The notes under the pieces were generated by a model that was given only the letters and a program-made list of their open reading frames with translations, had not been told where the DNA came from and made no database searches. From an uncultured Collinsella sp. (GTDB lineage: Bacteria > Actinomycetota > Coriobacteriia > Coriobacteriales > Coriobacteriaceae), in assembly GCA_937896835.1 (NCBI GenBank), contig CALBOJ010000007.1:1-45691 (forward strand): a DNA stretch of 45,691 nucleotides. The letters are read 5' to 3'. The translations under genes and the position numbers were made by a program. Numbering within the stretch: the first letter of the stretch is position 1; the number at the start of each line of letters is the position of its first letter. Shown here piece by piece: positions 31,693 to 39,945 of this stretch.

Positions 31693-32946
31693 TTAATCGT
31701 TGAAGCGGGATTGGCGGCCGAAGGATAGGGCGGTGTCGCCGAATTTGTCTCGGACGGCGTCGATGGCGACGGAGAGGTCGCGGCGGTCGCTGGATTGGGC
31801 TCCGCGGTCATCAATCTCGCAGAACAGGTCAGTTTGGATACCGCCTTGGTGGTTGAAGTCGCTCATGCCGATACCCGCCAGACGCACGTGCATGCCTTCT
31901 TGCCAGATATTATCGAGCAGCTCGAGCGCTACGGCCACAAAGATATTCTCGTCGTCGGTGGGGTGGGGCAAGCGGCGCTGTGCCGTGCGTCCGCTACCGT
32001 AAGAGTATTTGAGCTTGAGCGTTACGGTTCCGCCCGTCAGCCCTTGACGACGTAGGCGGCGCCCAACCGACTCGCCCAGCAGCGCAATCGCCGCCTCGAT
32101 ATCCCCACGCTCAGTCAAATCCTTCGCAAAGGTGCGCTCATTGCTCACCGATTTAACTTCACGTTCGTCATCCAGGCTGGTGACCTCGGATACTTCGAGC
32201 CCCAAAGCGCGTTGACGCATGCGCTCGCCATTCACGCCAAAGATTGCAGCCAGGGTGGACTCTGGCGCGCGTGAAAGTTCGCCGAGCGTATAGATGCGCA
32301 TGCGACGCAGTCGCTCCTCGGCCGAACGCCCGATTCCGCTCATAGCGGACACAGGCAGCGCAGCCAAAAACCGCTGTTCCGTACCGGGTCGCACAATGGT
32401 CAGACCAAACGGCTTGTCGCGCTCGCTTGCGATTTTGGCCACGGTCTTGTTGCATCCAACGCCGATGGAGCAGGTCACCCCCAGCTCCGCAACGCGGTCG
32501 CTTATGCGCCGCGCTACCAGCAGCGGATCCTCGGGCGCAAACCGACCCGGCGTAATATCGATAAAGGCCTCGTCGATGGACACGCGCTCCACGCGCGGTG
32601 TCTCATCGGCGAGAATCGCCATGACCTGCGCGCTCACCTCACGGTAGCGATCAAAGTGTCCGTGCGTCCAAATGGCCTGCGGGCACAGGCGCCGCGCCTC
32701 GGCCGAGGCCATGGCAGAATGTACGCCAAAGCGACGCGCCTCGTACGAACACGTGGACACGACGCCGCGTGACTCGGCGTCTCCGCCCACGATGAGCGGT
32801 TTTCCGCGCCATTCGGGATGATCGAGCATCTCCACGCTCGCAAAAAATGCATCGAGGTCCATCAGGCCCACCGCCGGACCCGTCCAAGGCGGCGGCGTGA
32901 CGCCCGCAGCATCCTCATAACCGTATGTATGTTCGCGTCTTTCCAT
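31693..32946 (-). CDS. dinB: DNA polymerase IV (Y family)
   Basis: A low-fidelity translesion polymerase. The 417-residue protein has the catalytic acid residues D30-L-D32 (LMDLDAFFASVE) and SIDEAFID with D125 and E126, the steric/nucleotide block YEARRFGVHSAMA, a helix-hairpin-helix thumb (SGIGRSAEERL) and a C-terminal little-finger domain. QTDLF at 371-375 matches a beta-clamp-binding motif. The ATG at 32946 has no ribosome-binding site but lies six bases after TATACT, so the mRNA may be leaderless. A LexA-like site overlaps the first codons. It is convergent with rsfS. Confidence 0.95.
   Translation of the reverse strand: MERREHTYGYEDAAGVTPPPWTGPAVGLMDLDAFFASVEMLDHPEWRGKPLIVGGDAESRGVVSTCSYEARRFGVHSAMASAEARRLCPQAIWTHGHFDRYREVSAQVMAILADETPRVERVSIDEAFIDITPGRFAPEDPLLVARRISDRVAELGVTCSIGVGCNKTVAKIASERDKPFGLTIVRPGTEQRFLAALPVSAMSGIGRSAEERLRRMRIYTLGELSRAPESTLAAIFGVNGERMRQRALGLEVSEVTSLDDEREVKSVSNERTFAKDLTERGDIEAAIALLGESVGRRLRRQGLTGGTVTLKLKYSYGSGRTAQRRLPHPTDDENIFVAVALELLDNIWQEGMHVRLAGIGMSDFNHQGGIQTDLFCEIDDRGAQSSDRRDLSVAIDAVRDKFGDTALSFGRQSRFND
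32922..32935. promoter_or_regulatory. Possible LexA (SOS) box at the dinB start
   Basis: Read on the minus strand, the site CGAACATACATACG matches the Gram-positive consensus CGAACRNRYGTTYC at 11 of 14 positions, with a perfect left half-site. It lies 11-24 bases inside dinB, just downstream of the probable transcription start. It codes for part of the protein's N terminus, so the match may be coincidence. Confidence 0.35.
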
Positions 32947-32952
32947 GTCATG

Positions 32953-32958
32953 AGTATA
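32953..32958 (-). promoter_or_regulatory. Putative -10 box of dinB
   Basis: TATACT on the minus strand ends six bases before the dinB ATG. No clear -35 is present at 16-18 bases. Its position would place the transcription start on or next to the A of the start codon. Confidence 0.5.
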
Positions 32959-33062
32959 CCGCGCAGCTCATGTGGGGTGCGTGGATGTGCTTGCAAATCG
33001 CGAATTCTTGTCTAAGATATGGATTTGCCCTCGACTACACCGAAGAAGTTGGTCTCACGGAC

Positions 33063-33091
33063 TTCACCTGCCCGCGTCGATGGCGTATTAT
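33063..33091 (+). promoter_or_regulatory. Putative promoter of rpsP operon
   Basis: TTCACC (33063-33068), a 17-base spacer and TATTAT (33086-33091) lie about 57 bases before the rpsP start. It is the only plausible pair in the gap between dinB and rpsP. Confidence 0.5.
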
Positions 33092-33147
33092 GTTCAACTG
33101 TTTGTTTGTAGTTGCAGCCTAAAGCTGCTTGGTTGGAGGAGTTTCCT

Positions 33148-33489
33148 TTGGCAGTCAAGATTCGCCTTGCTCGTCACGGCGCTAAGAAGCGTCCGTACTA
33201 CCGTGTCGTCGTCGCCGATTCCCGCGCCCCGCGTGACGGTCGTATCATCGAGGAGGTTGGCCGCTACAACCCGATGACCGCCCCCAAGACCATCAACCTC
33301 GACCTCGAGAAGATCGCTGACTGGCAGTCCAAGGGCGCTCAGCTCACCGACGCCGTCGCCGCTCTGGTCAAGGCCGCCAACGAGGGCGAGAAGACCGAGA
33401 CCGTCGTCAAGAAGTCCAAGAAGCAGCTCGCCAAAGAGGCCGAGGCCGCTAAGGCTGCCGCTGAGGCCGCTGAGGGCGCCGAGGAGTAA
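33148..33489 (+). CDS. rpsP: 30S ribosomal protein S16
   Basis: A small-subunit assembly protein. The usual start MAVKIRLARHGAKKRPYYRVVV fits TTG 33148, preceded by GGAGGAG. A longer frame from 33112 is open but lacks conservation. The 113-residue product is longer than the typical 80-90 because of an Ala/Glu/Lys-rich C-terminal tail of about 30 residues (KEAEAAKAAAEAAEGAEE). It begins the rpsP-khpA-rimM-trmD ribosome maturation operon, a widely conserved order. Confidence 0.96.
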   Translation: MAVKIRLARHGAKKRPYYRVVVADSRAPRDGRIIEEVGRYNPMTAPKTINLDLEKIADWQSKGAQLTDAVAALVKAANEGEKTETVVKKSKKQLAKEAEAAKAAAEAAEGAEE

Positions 33490-33492
33490 ATC

Positions 33493-33777
33493 GTGCCTGA
33501 GGTTGACGCTGCACAGCTCGAGGGTGAGGCAATGCTCTCAGATCGCATCGCCGATCTCGTCGAATATCTCGTTGTTCAGATCGTCGACGACCCGGATTCC
33601 GTGAGCCTTGAGGTCATCGATGGTGACGACGCCTCCACGATTGAGGTTTCGGTTGCCGAGGATGACGTCGCTAAGGTCATCGGCCGTCGTGGCCGTACCA
33701 TCAAGGCCATTCGCACGCTCGCCCGTGCATTGGCCGCTCGCCTCGACACCGCTGTCGAGGTAGAGGTTCTGGGCTAG
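33493..33777 (+). CDS. khpA: KH-domain RNA-binding protein KhpA
   Basis: A small RNA-binding protein; homologues pair with KhpB and influence cell elongation and sRNA-mediated control. The 94-residue product has one KH domain with the GxxG loop IGRRGRTI (about 65-72). The typical size is nearer 80 residues. GTG 33493, three bases after rpsP, has GAGGAG upstream, but ATG 33532 with GAGGGTGAGG is an equally good start and gives 81 residues. It lies between rpsP and rimM, its usual place. Confidence 0.92.
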   Translation: MPEVDAAQLEGEAMLSDRIADLVEYLVVQIVDDPDSVSLEVIDGDDASTIEVSVAEDDVAKVIGRRGRTIKAIRTLARALAARLDTAVEVEVLG

Positions 33778-33781
33778 GACC

Positions 33782-34303
33782 TTGAGGTCCCAGTACAAAA
33801 ACATCGCCCGTGTGGTCAAGCCGCACGGAAGGAAGGGGGAGGTCCTCGCGCAGCCGCTGCGGGGGCTTCCTTCTGTATTGGAGCCGGGTATGCGTGTCGC
33901 CTTGACGCCGCCGGCGCTCAAGCGCGACCGTTTTTGCACGGTCGTGTCCGTCACCGATACGGGCGATGGCGATCTGGTTTCGTTTGAGGGCATAGACGAC
34001 TTGACGGCCGCTGAGGGCATCACCGGATGCTATGTGCTGGCCAATCGTGACGACTTTGAGCTCGATTCGCTCGACGCAGCCTATACCGACCTCATGGGTC
34101 GCGAGGTGATCGACGAGCGCTTTGGTTCGCTCGGCACGATTGTCGAGATCATGTCGACGCCCGCTAACGATGTTTGGGTTGTCGAGGGCGATCGGTACGG
34201 CGAGGTACTGATTCCCGTGATCGAGCAGGTTGTGCTCGATCTTCCCGACACAGGAACAATTTCCGTCCACGTTATGGACGGCCTGATCGATATGGACAAG
34301 TAG
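33782..34303 (+). CDS. rimM: 16S rRNA processing protein RimM
   Basis: RimM binds S19 and assists maturation of the 30S head. The 173-residue protein has the N-terminal RimM barrel (NIARVVKPHGRKGEVLAQPL, about 7-26) and a C-terminal PRC-barrel (DLMGREVIDERFGSLGTIVEIM and IPVIEQVVLDLP). It starts with TTG 33782 four bases after khpA, with TAGGA upstream. Identity is also supported by trmD directly after. Confidence 0.94.
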   Translation: MRSQYKNIARVVKPHGRKGEVLAQPLRGLPSVLEPGMRVALTPPALKRDRFCTVVSVTDTGDGDLVSFEGIDDLTAAEGITGCYVLANRDDFELDSLDAAYTDLMGREVIDERFGSLGTIVEIMSTPANDVWVVEGDRYGEVLIPVIEQVVLDLPDTGTISVHVMDGLIDMDK

Positions 34304-34313
34304 GGAGGACAAC

Positions 34314-35072
34314 ATGCTGATTGAGACCCTTTCGGTCTTTCCCGAGATGTTTGAGCCCGTCATGTCCACATCGATTTTGGGCCGCGCCCGCAAGGCCGGC
34401 CTTTTTGATTTTAAGGCGTATAACCTGCGCGACTGGACGCACGACCGCCATCGTACCGTCGATGACGAGCCGTACGGCGGCGGGCAGGGCATGCTCATGA
34501 AGGTCGAGCCTATCGCCGAGGCCATCGAGGCCATTAGCGCGGAGGGCCCCAAGCCGACGGTGGTGTTCTTCACCCCGTGCGGCGAGCCTTTTACGCAGCA
34601 TGTGGCCGAGCGCCTGCTCAAAAGCGAGCGCCTGCTGTTTGTGTGCAGCCGTTACGAAGGTGTCGACGAGCGTGCCTATGCGTATGCCGACGAGCGCCTG
34701 TCGATCGGCGATTACGTGCTCACGGGCGGCGAGCTTCCCGCTATGGTCGTTGCCGATGCCGTCGTACGCCTGATCCCCGGCGCCCTTGGTGACGAGATGA
34801 GCAACGTGGACGAGTCGTTCTCGACCGCCGAGGACGGAGGCCTGCTCGAGTACGCGCAGTACACCCGCCCCGCCGAGTTCAACGGCGAGGGCGTGCCGCC
34901 GGTGCTCGTGAGCGGCGATCACGCCAAGGTCGATGCCTGGCGTCGCAAGAACGCCATCGAGCGCACCTGCCGCTGGCGTCCGGACTTGATCGAGACGGCG
35001 CGGCTCACGCCCGAGGAGCGCGCTTACGCGCAGGTGATCCTTGACGCTTCGTATTCGCAGAGCGAGGAGTGA
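34314..35072 (+). CDS. trmD: tRNA (guanine-37-N1)-methyltransferase
   Basis: TrmD methylates G37 next to the anticodon using S-adenosylmethionine, which prevents frameshifting. The 252-residue protein is a SPOUT enzyme: FPEMFEP near the start, RTVDDEPYGGGQGML (about 43-57), CSRYEGVDER and SIGDYVLTGGELPAM (about 129-143), which form the knotted cofactor site. ATG 34314 follows AGGGAGGA. The stop overlaps or abuts the lepB start. Confidence 0.97.
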   Translation: MLIETLSVFPEMFEPVMSTSILGRARKAGLFDFKAYNLRDWTHDRHRTVDDEPYGGGQGMLMKVEPIAEAIEAISAEGPKPTVVFFTPCGEPFTQHVAERLLKSERLLFVCSRYEGVDERAYAYADERLSIGDYVLTGGELPAMVVADAVVRLIPGALGDEMSNVDESFSTAEDGGLLEYAQYTRPAEFNGEGVPPVLVSGDHAKVDAWRRKNAIERTCRWRPDLIETARLTPEERAYAQVILDASYSQSEE

Positions 35073-35074
35073 GT

Positions 35075-35638
35075 ATGGTTCCTACGCAACATTCCGCGTT
35101 GAGGGGAGCTTTTGAGTGGATCGCGGTCATCGCGATCGCACTGGTCGCCACCTTCTTGATTCGCTCGTTTGTGGTCGAGCCCTTTGTAGTGCCCACCGGT
35201 TCCATGGAGGACACGATCGAGATCGGCGATCAGATTCTGGCGCAGAAGGTGAGCCTTGAGCTCGGCCAGCCCGTCAAGCAGGGCGATATCGTGGTGTTTC
35301 ACAACCCCGATGGCACCTCCGAGCACGATGTTCTTGTCAAGCGCGTTATCGCCACGGCCGGCCAGACGGTCGATTTGCAGGACGGTCGCGTGGTCGTTGA
35401 CGGCCAGGCGCTCGATGAGGACTATACGACCGGCATGAGCTGGCCGCTTTCGGTCCAAGCGCCTGGCGCCCAGGTGAGTTATCCCTACACCGTTCCCGAC
35501 GGGTGCGTGTGGGTGATGGGCGACAACCGCGAAAACTCTGCCGACTCGCGCTACTTTGGTCCCGTCGATCGCTGTGATTTGATCGCTGTGGCGCTTGTGC
35601 GCTACTGGCCGCTCAACCGCATCGGCGCTATCGACTAA
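35075..35638 (+). CDS. lepB: Type I signal peptidase
   Basis: LepB cleaves signal peptides from exported proteins. The 187-residue membrane protein has one N-terminal membrane segment (WIAVIAIALVATFLIRSF, about 15-32), the serine nucleophile in PTGSMEDTI (about 41-49), the lysine general base in LVKRVIA (about 90-96), and the C-terminal GDNRENSADSR box. It is the short Gram-positive type. ATG 35075 is two bases after trmD and has GAGGAG; a GTG at 35069 overlapping the trmD stop is an alternative. Confidence 0.95.
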   Translation: MVPTQHSALRGAFEWIAVIAIALVATFLIRSFVVEPFVVPTGSMEDTIEIGDQILAQKVSLELGQPVKQGDIVVFHNPDGTSEHDVLVKRVIATAGQTVDLQDGRVVVDGQALDEDYTTGMSWPLSVQAPGAQVSYPYTVPDGCVWVMGDNRENSADSRYFGPVDRCDLIAVALVRYWPLNRIGAID

Positions 35639-35697
35639 AAACCGCTATAGTACAGTACCTAACCGTGTAATCGTTTCGACGAGGGGATATTAGAGGC

Positions 35698-36609
35698 ATG
35701 AACGCTTCATCGCTTTCCTTCCAAGACATCATCCTGCGCCTCCAGCAGTACTGGGGCGAGCAGGGCTGCGTCATTATGCAGCCCTATGACTCCGAGGTCG
35801 GTGCCGGTACCTTCCATACCGCGACCACGCTGCGCTCGCTCGGTCCCGCCGAATGGCGCACCTGCTATGCGCAGCCCTGCCGCCGTCCCGCCGACGGCCG
35901 CTACGGCGAGAACCCTAACCGCATGCAGCACTACTATCAGTTCCAGGTGCTCATTAAGCCCTCTCCGGTTAATGCTCAGGAGCTTTACCTGGGGTCTCTT
36001 GCTGCCATTGGCCTGGACCCCAACGACCATGACGTCCGTTTTGTCGAGGACGACTGGGAGAGCCCGACGCTGGGCGCCTGGGGCCTTGGCTGGGAGGTCT
36101 GGCTCAACGGCATGGAGGTCACGCAGTTTACGTACTTCCAGCAGGTGGGCGGTATCGAGGTCGACCCCGTGCCCGTCGAGATCACCTATGGCCTGGAGCG
36201 TATCGCCATGTACGCTCAGGGCGTCAACTCGGTCTACGATCTGGTGTGGAGCTATCTGCCCGACGGCACGCCCATGACCTACGGCGACGTGTTCCTCGAG
36301 AACGAGCGCGAGTTCAGTGCCTATAACTTTGAGGTCGCCAACGTCGAGATGATGCGTCAGAAGTTTGACGACTACGAGGCCGAGTGCCATTCCTGCCTGG
36401 AGCGCAAGCTGCCGTTGCCGGCGTACGACTGTGTCATGAAGTGCAGCCACGCCTTCAACCTGCTCGATGCCCGCGGCGCCCTGTCCGCGGTCGAGCGTGC
36501 CAACTACATCCTGCGCGTCCGCGCCGTCGCCAAGGCGTGCTGCGAGGCCTACATGGCCGAGGTCGCCGGAGTCAACGAGAATGCCGACCAGGAAGGCGAG
36601 GTGGCGTAA
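35698..36609 (+). CDS. glyQ: Glycine-tRNA ligase, alpha subunit
   Basis: The catalytic subunit of the heterotetrameric bacterial glycyl-tRNA synthetase. The 303-residue protein has SFQDIILRLQQYWGEQGC, PYDSEVGAGTFHTAT, and AQPCRRPADGRYGENPNR, all hallmark GlyQ blocks. The start follows TTAGAGG. A TATAGT element at 35646-35651 could be a -10 box, but no good -35 is seen. The glyS gene starts three bases after its stop. Confidence 0.97.
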   Translation: MNASSLSFQDIILRLQQYWGEQGCVIMQPYDSEVGAGTFHTATTLRSLGPAEWRTCYAQPCRRPADGRYGENPNRMQHYYQFQVLIKPSPVNAQELYLGSLAAIGLDPNDHDVRFVEDDWESPTLGAWGLGWEVWLNGMEVTQFTYFQQVGGIEVDPVPVEITYGLERIAMYAQGVNSVYDLVWSYLPDGTPMTYGDVFLENEREFSAYNFEVANVEMMRQKFDDYEAECHSCLERKLPLPAYDCVMKCSHAFNLLDARGALSAVERANYILRVRAVAKACCEAYMAEVAGVNENADQEGEVA

Positions 36610-36612
36610 GCC

Positions 36613-38709
36613 ATGGCAGACGCTAAGGATTTCCTGTTTGAGATCGGTACGGAGGAAATGCCCTCTGCACCGCTGAACAATGCCGTCAAGCAGCTTGGTA
36701 CCATGATCGCCAAGGGTCTCGACGAGGCCGGTCTGGCCCACGGCGAGGTCCGCGTGATCTCGAGCCCGCGTCGCCTGGCTGCGCTCGTTGCCGACGTTGC
36801 CACCGCGACCGATGAGGTTCACGAGGTCAAGCGTGGCCCCGCGGCAAACATCGCCTTCGACGCTGACGGTAACGCCACCAAGGCCGCCCAGGGCTTCGCC
36901 CGCAAGTGCGGTGTGGCTGCCGAGGACCTGGTCCGTCGTGAGGATACCGACGGTCGCGAGTATGTCTTTGCCGAGAAGAACATTCCCTCCGCACCGGCAA
37001 CCCCGATCCTGACGGCCCTGTGCGAGAAGACCATTGCCGGCCTGCAGTGGCCCAACTACCGCTCCCAGCGCTGGGGCCACGAGCACGCGACGTTCGTGCG
37101 TCCGGTCCGCTGGATTTGCTGCCTTCTGGGCGAGGATGTTGTGCCTGTGTCATTTGCCGACGTGACGAGCGGCAACACCACGCGCGGCCATCGCGTGCTC
37201 GGCCCCGGTGACCACGTTGTCGCCAGCCCCGCCGCCTACGAGCAGGTACTCGAGGACGCCGGCGTGCTTTCTGCCGAGCGCCGTCGCGAGGCCATCCTTG
37301 CCGGTATCTCCGAGGTCGAGGCCGCTCGCCCCGGCTGCCATGTCGATACGCCCAAGAAGGTCTTTGAGGAGGTCATTAACCTCTGCGAGTGGCCGACGGT
37401 GCTCGTCGGTACTTTCGACGAGGAGTTCCTCAAGGTCCCGCACGAGATTATCTGCGAGTCCATGCTCACCAACCAGCGCTACTTCCCGATCTATGACGGC
37501 GAGGGCAAGCTGACGCGTGAGTTCGTGGTCGTCTCCAACAGCAAGCCCGAGAACGCCGAGCGAGTGGTCGACGGTAACGAGCGCGTCGTGCGCGCCCGTC
37601 TGGACGACGCTAAGTTCTTCTACGAGGAGGACCTGAAGATCTCCCTCGACGAGTTCCGTGAGCGTCTGTCCAAGGTTGCCTTCCAGGAGAAGCTCGGTAG
37701 CGTGCTCGCCAAGTCCGAGCGCATCGAGCAGCTCGCGCTCGCTATCGCCCGCGAGGCTCACCTGGGCGCCCATCTTGCCGCCGACGCTGCTCGCGCCGCA
37801 CACCTGTGCAAGGCAGACCTGGTGTCCAACGCCGTCGTCGAGTTCACGAGCCAGCAGGGCGTGATGGGCGGTTATTACGCGACCGCGATGGGGGAGAACG
37901 ACGAGGTCGCCCATGCTATTCGCGATCACTATCGTCCCCGTTTTGCCGGTGACGAGCTGCCCGAGGGCACCGCTGGCTGCATCGTGGCCTGCGCCGACAA
38001 GCTCGATACCATCGCCGGTATCTTTGCCATCGGCGAGCCCCCGACCGGCTCCTCCGACCCCTACGCGCTGCGTCGTGCCGCTATCGGCATTATCAACATC
38101 CTGCGCGACCGTCTGCCGATCGACCCCACGTCGCTCATCGACTTTGCCCTCGAACTCTACAGTGAGCAGGGCATTGAGTTCGACGCCGCCGAGGTCGCCC
38201 AGCAGGTTCGTGACTTCTTCCATGGCCGCCTGGTGAGCATGGCCCGCGACGAAAAGATTCCGGCCGATACCGTCGCCGCCGTCTCCGCGGTGCACATCAT
38301 CGCCCCGTCCGTCTTCTTCGCCCGCTGCGCCGCCCTCGACGAGGCCCGCAAGAACGACGCTGAGACGTTCGACAACCTGGCGACCGCCTATGCCCGCGCC
38401 GCGCATATCTCCAAGCCCGAGCTGGGTGCGGAGTATGACCGCAGCCTGATGGGCGAGGTCGAGCTTGCGCTCGCCGACGCCTCCGAGGCTGCTCAGACCG
38501 CCGTCGATGCCGCCCTTGCTGCCGAGGACTACCCGACCGCATTTGCCGCCCTCGCCGCCCTGCGCGCGCCCATCGACCGTTTCTTCGATGAGGTCATGGT
38601 CATGGACAAGGACGAGCTGCTTCGCGATAATCGCCTTAAGCTGCTCAACCGCTTCGAGGCCGTTTTCTCCGGCATTGCCAACATCGGTGAGCTTGCCCGC
38701 AAAAAGTAA
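36613..38709 (+). CDS. glyS: Glycine-tRNA ligase, beta subunit
   Basis: The tRNA-binding subunit of glycyl-tRNA synthetase. The 698-residue protein begins DFLFEIGTEEMPSAPL, as usual for GlyS, and continues with SSPRRLAALV, VRPVRWICCLLG, and the HD-like GVMGGYYA region. The C-terminal part contains helical anticodon-binding repeats. Length is normal. It follows glyQ by three bases and is followed by the PPDK regulator gene after 34 bases. Confidence 0.97.
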   Translation: MADAKDFLFEIGTEEMPSAPLNNAVKQLGTMIAKGLDEAGLAHGEVRVISSPRRLAALVADVATATDEVHEVKRGPAANIAFDADGNATKAAQGFARKCGVAAEDLVRREDTDGREYVFAEKNIPSAPATPILTALCEKTIAGLQWPNYRSQRWGHEHATFVRPVRWICCLLGEDVVPVSFADVTSGNTTRGHRVLGPGDHVVASPAAYEQVLEDAGVLSAERRREAILAGISEVEAARPGCHVDTPKKVFEEVINLCEWPTVLVGTFDEEFLKVPHEIICESMLTNQRYFPIYDGEGKLTREFVVVSNSKPENAERVVDGNERVVRARLDDAKFFYEEDLKISLDEFRERLSKVAFQEKLGSVLAKSERIEQLALAIAREAHLGAHLAADAARAAHLCKADLVSNAVVEFTSQQGVMGGYYATAMGENDEVAHAIRDHYRPRFAGDELPEGTAGCIVACADKLDTIAGIFAIGEPPTGSSDPYALRRAAIGIINILRDRLPIDPTSLIDFALELYSEQGIEFDAAEVAQQVRDFFHGRLVSMARDEKIPADTVAAVSAVHIIAPSVFFARCAALDEARKNDAETFDNLATAYARAAHISKPELGAEYDRSLMGEVELALADASEAAQTAVDAALAAEDYPTAFAALAALRAPIDRFFDEVMVMDKDELLRDNRLKLLNRFEAVFSGIANIGELARKK

Positions 38710-38743
38710 GCCAGCCTGCGCATAAGCGCAAAAGGAGCCCCGC

Positions 38744-39619
38744 ATGGATTGCCCGGTCACCGCTCGTCCCACCGTTATCGTTATCTCCGACTCGCTCGGC
38801 GATACCGCTTGTGAGGTGGTGCTTGCGGCGTCCGGGCAATTTGATGAAGGGGCTTTTCGCGTTTTGCGCCTGCCCAAGGTGACCTCCGTGGAGCAGGTCA
38901 AGTCATTTGTGGGGCCGCGCGTCGATGCCGACCATCGCGATGTCGCCGTGTTCCATACCATTGTCGATCCGGCGCTTCGCGCCCGCGTGCTCGATTACCT
39001 GGGTATGCTGCATATCCGTTCGGTCGACCTGATCGGCCCGACGCTTGCCGTGCTGTCGTCGCTCATCGGTGTGCCGCCCAAGTGCGTTGCGGGCGTGATT
39101 CACAAGACCGATGACCGCTATTTCCATCGTATCGAGGCCATGGAGTATTTCGTTGAGCACGATGACGGTCGTGGTTGCGACGATCTGTCGGGTGCCGATA
39201 TCGTGCTGCTGGGTGTGTCGCGTACATCCAAGACGCCGCTGTCGATGTATTTAGCCTATCAGGGCTACAAGGTCGCCAATGTCCCACTGGCGCATGGCAT
39301 GGAGCCGCCCAAGTCGATTTACGAGGTTGACCCGATGCACCTGTTCGGCCTGATTTCGACCGTCGACGTTATTTCTGAGATTCGCGATAGCCGCTTGGGC
39401 GATGACTACGCCCGTGCCGTTGCCGGCTCCTATGCCGAGCCTGAGAGCGTGCGCAGCGAGCTTGAGGAAGCTCGTGCCCTCATGAAGCGCTTAGGCTGCT
39501 TTGTTGTGCGTACCGACGGCAAAGCCATCGAGGAAAGCGCTGCCGAGATCATTGCTCACCTCGAAGAGATTCAAGAGGCAAGAGCCCGCCGTGCCGCCCG
39601 CCGCGCTCAACAAAAGTAG
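38744..39619 (+). CDS. Pyruvate phosphate dikinase regulatory protein (bifunctional kinase/phosphorylase)
   Basis: A DUF299-family enzyme that inactivates PPDK by ADP-dependent phosphorylation of a threonine near its catalytic histidine, and reactivates it by phosphate-dependent dephosphorylation. The 291-residue protein has the P-loop-like G157-V-S-R-T-S-K-T-P and the N-terminal ISDSLGDTA. The adjacent ppdK identifies PPDK as the likely target, since PEP synthase regulators of the same family lie beside ppsA. ATG 38744 has AAAGGAG. The C-terminal tail is Arg/Ala-rich. Confidence 0.93.
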   Translation: MDCPVTARPTVIVISDSLGDTACEVVLAASGQFDEGAFRVLRLPKVTSVEQVKSFVGPRVDADHRDVAVFHTIVDPALRARVLDYLGMLHIRSVDLIGPTLAVLSSLIGVPPKCVAGVIHKTDDRYFHRIEAMEYFVEHDDGRGCDDLSGADIVLLGVSRTSKTPLSMYLAYQGYKVANVPLAHGMEPPKSIYEVDPMHLFGLISTVDVISEIRDSRLGDDYARAVAGSYAEPESVRSELEEARALMKRLGCFVVRTDGKAIEESAAEIIAHLEEIQEARARRAARRAQQK

Positions 39620-39945
39620 CTCACTTGGGACAAGGTTGTTTGGGTAGCTAATTTGGGACGGGGCTCTTTTAGCTAACCAAAGAGAATACTTGGAAATAAT
39701 GCTGATAAATGGTAAAGCGATTTAGCAAATACATCGCATCCGACCTGCACTTTCCTTGTGGTGGTATCTTCATAAGGTAGCCACCTTTACCTACCGTTTA
39801 CCGCCGGTTTTAGCACGTTTACCAAACCGCGCACCCTCTGCTCAAGCCTGTCCAAAACCCGCCGTATAGTTCCCTCACGGCCCGCATCCGGCGGGTCGAT
39901 TCGTTACCACGGTCGTGCGCGTAAGCGCATGGAAGGGGAAGTATC
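39620..39945 (+). other. Intergenic region upstream of ppdK
   Basis: No ORF is convincing here. The first part holds two related stretches with TTGGGACAAGG and TTTGGGACGGGG, and a TAGCTAA/TTAGCTA inverted repeat (39645-39675). The middle has GGTGG/CCACC and three TTTACC repeats. A TATAGT at 39865-39870 could be the ppdK -10 box without a good -35. A CCCGC/GCGGG stem lies in the probable leader (about 39881-39895). Confidence 0.5.
39786..39823 (+). repeat. Three phased TTTACC repeats (possible operator)
   Basis: TTTACC begins at 39786, 39797 and 39818, spaced by 11 and 21 bases, near whole helical turns. The complement GGTAAA occurs at 39711-39716. They lie about 45-85 bases upstream of the candidate ppdK -10, a position suited to an activator. 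Confidence 0.5.

Noticed and set aside
35639..35697. A T-box or glycine riboswitch before glyQ
   Set aside because: The gap is only 59 bases, too short for either element, and has no specifier or T-box sequence.
37150..38961. A 603-codon open frame on the minus strand
   Set aside because: It is antisense to glyS and the start of the PPDK regulator, with no motif.
39786..39823. A short CRISPR-like array
   Set aside because: The repeat unit is six bases with spacings of 11 and 21, far too short, and no cas gene is near.
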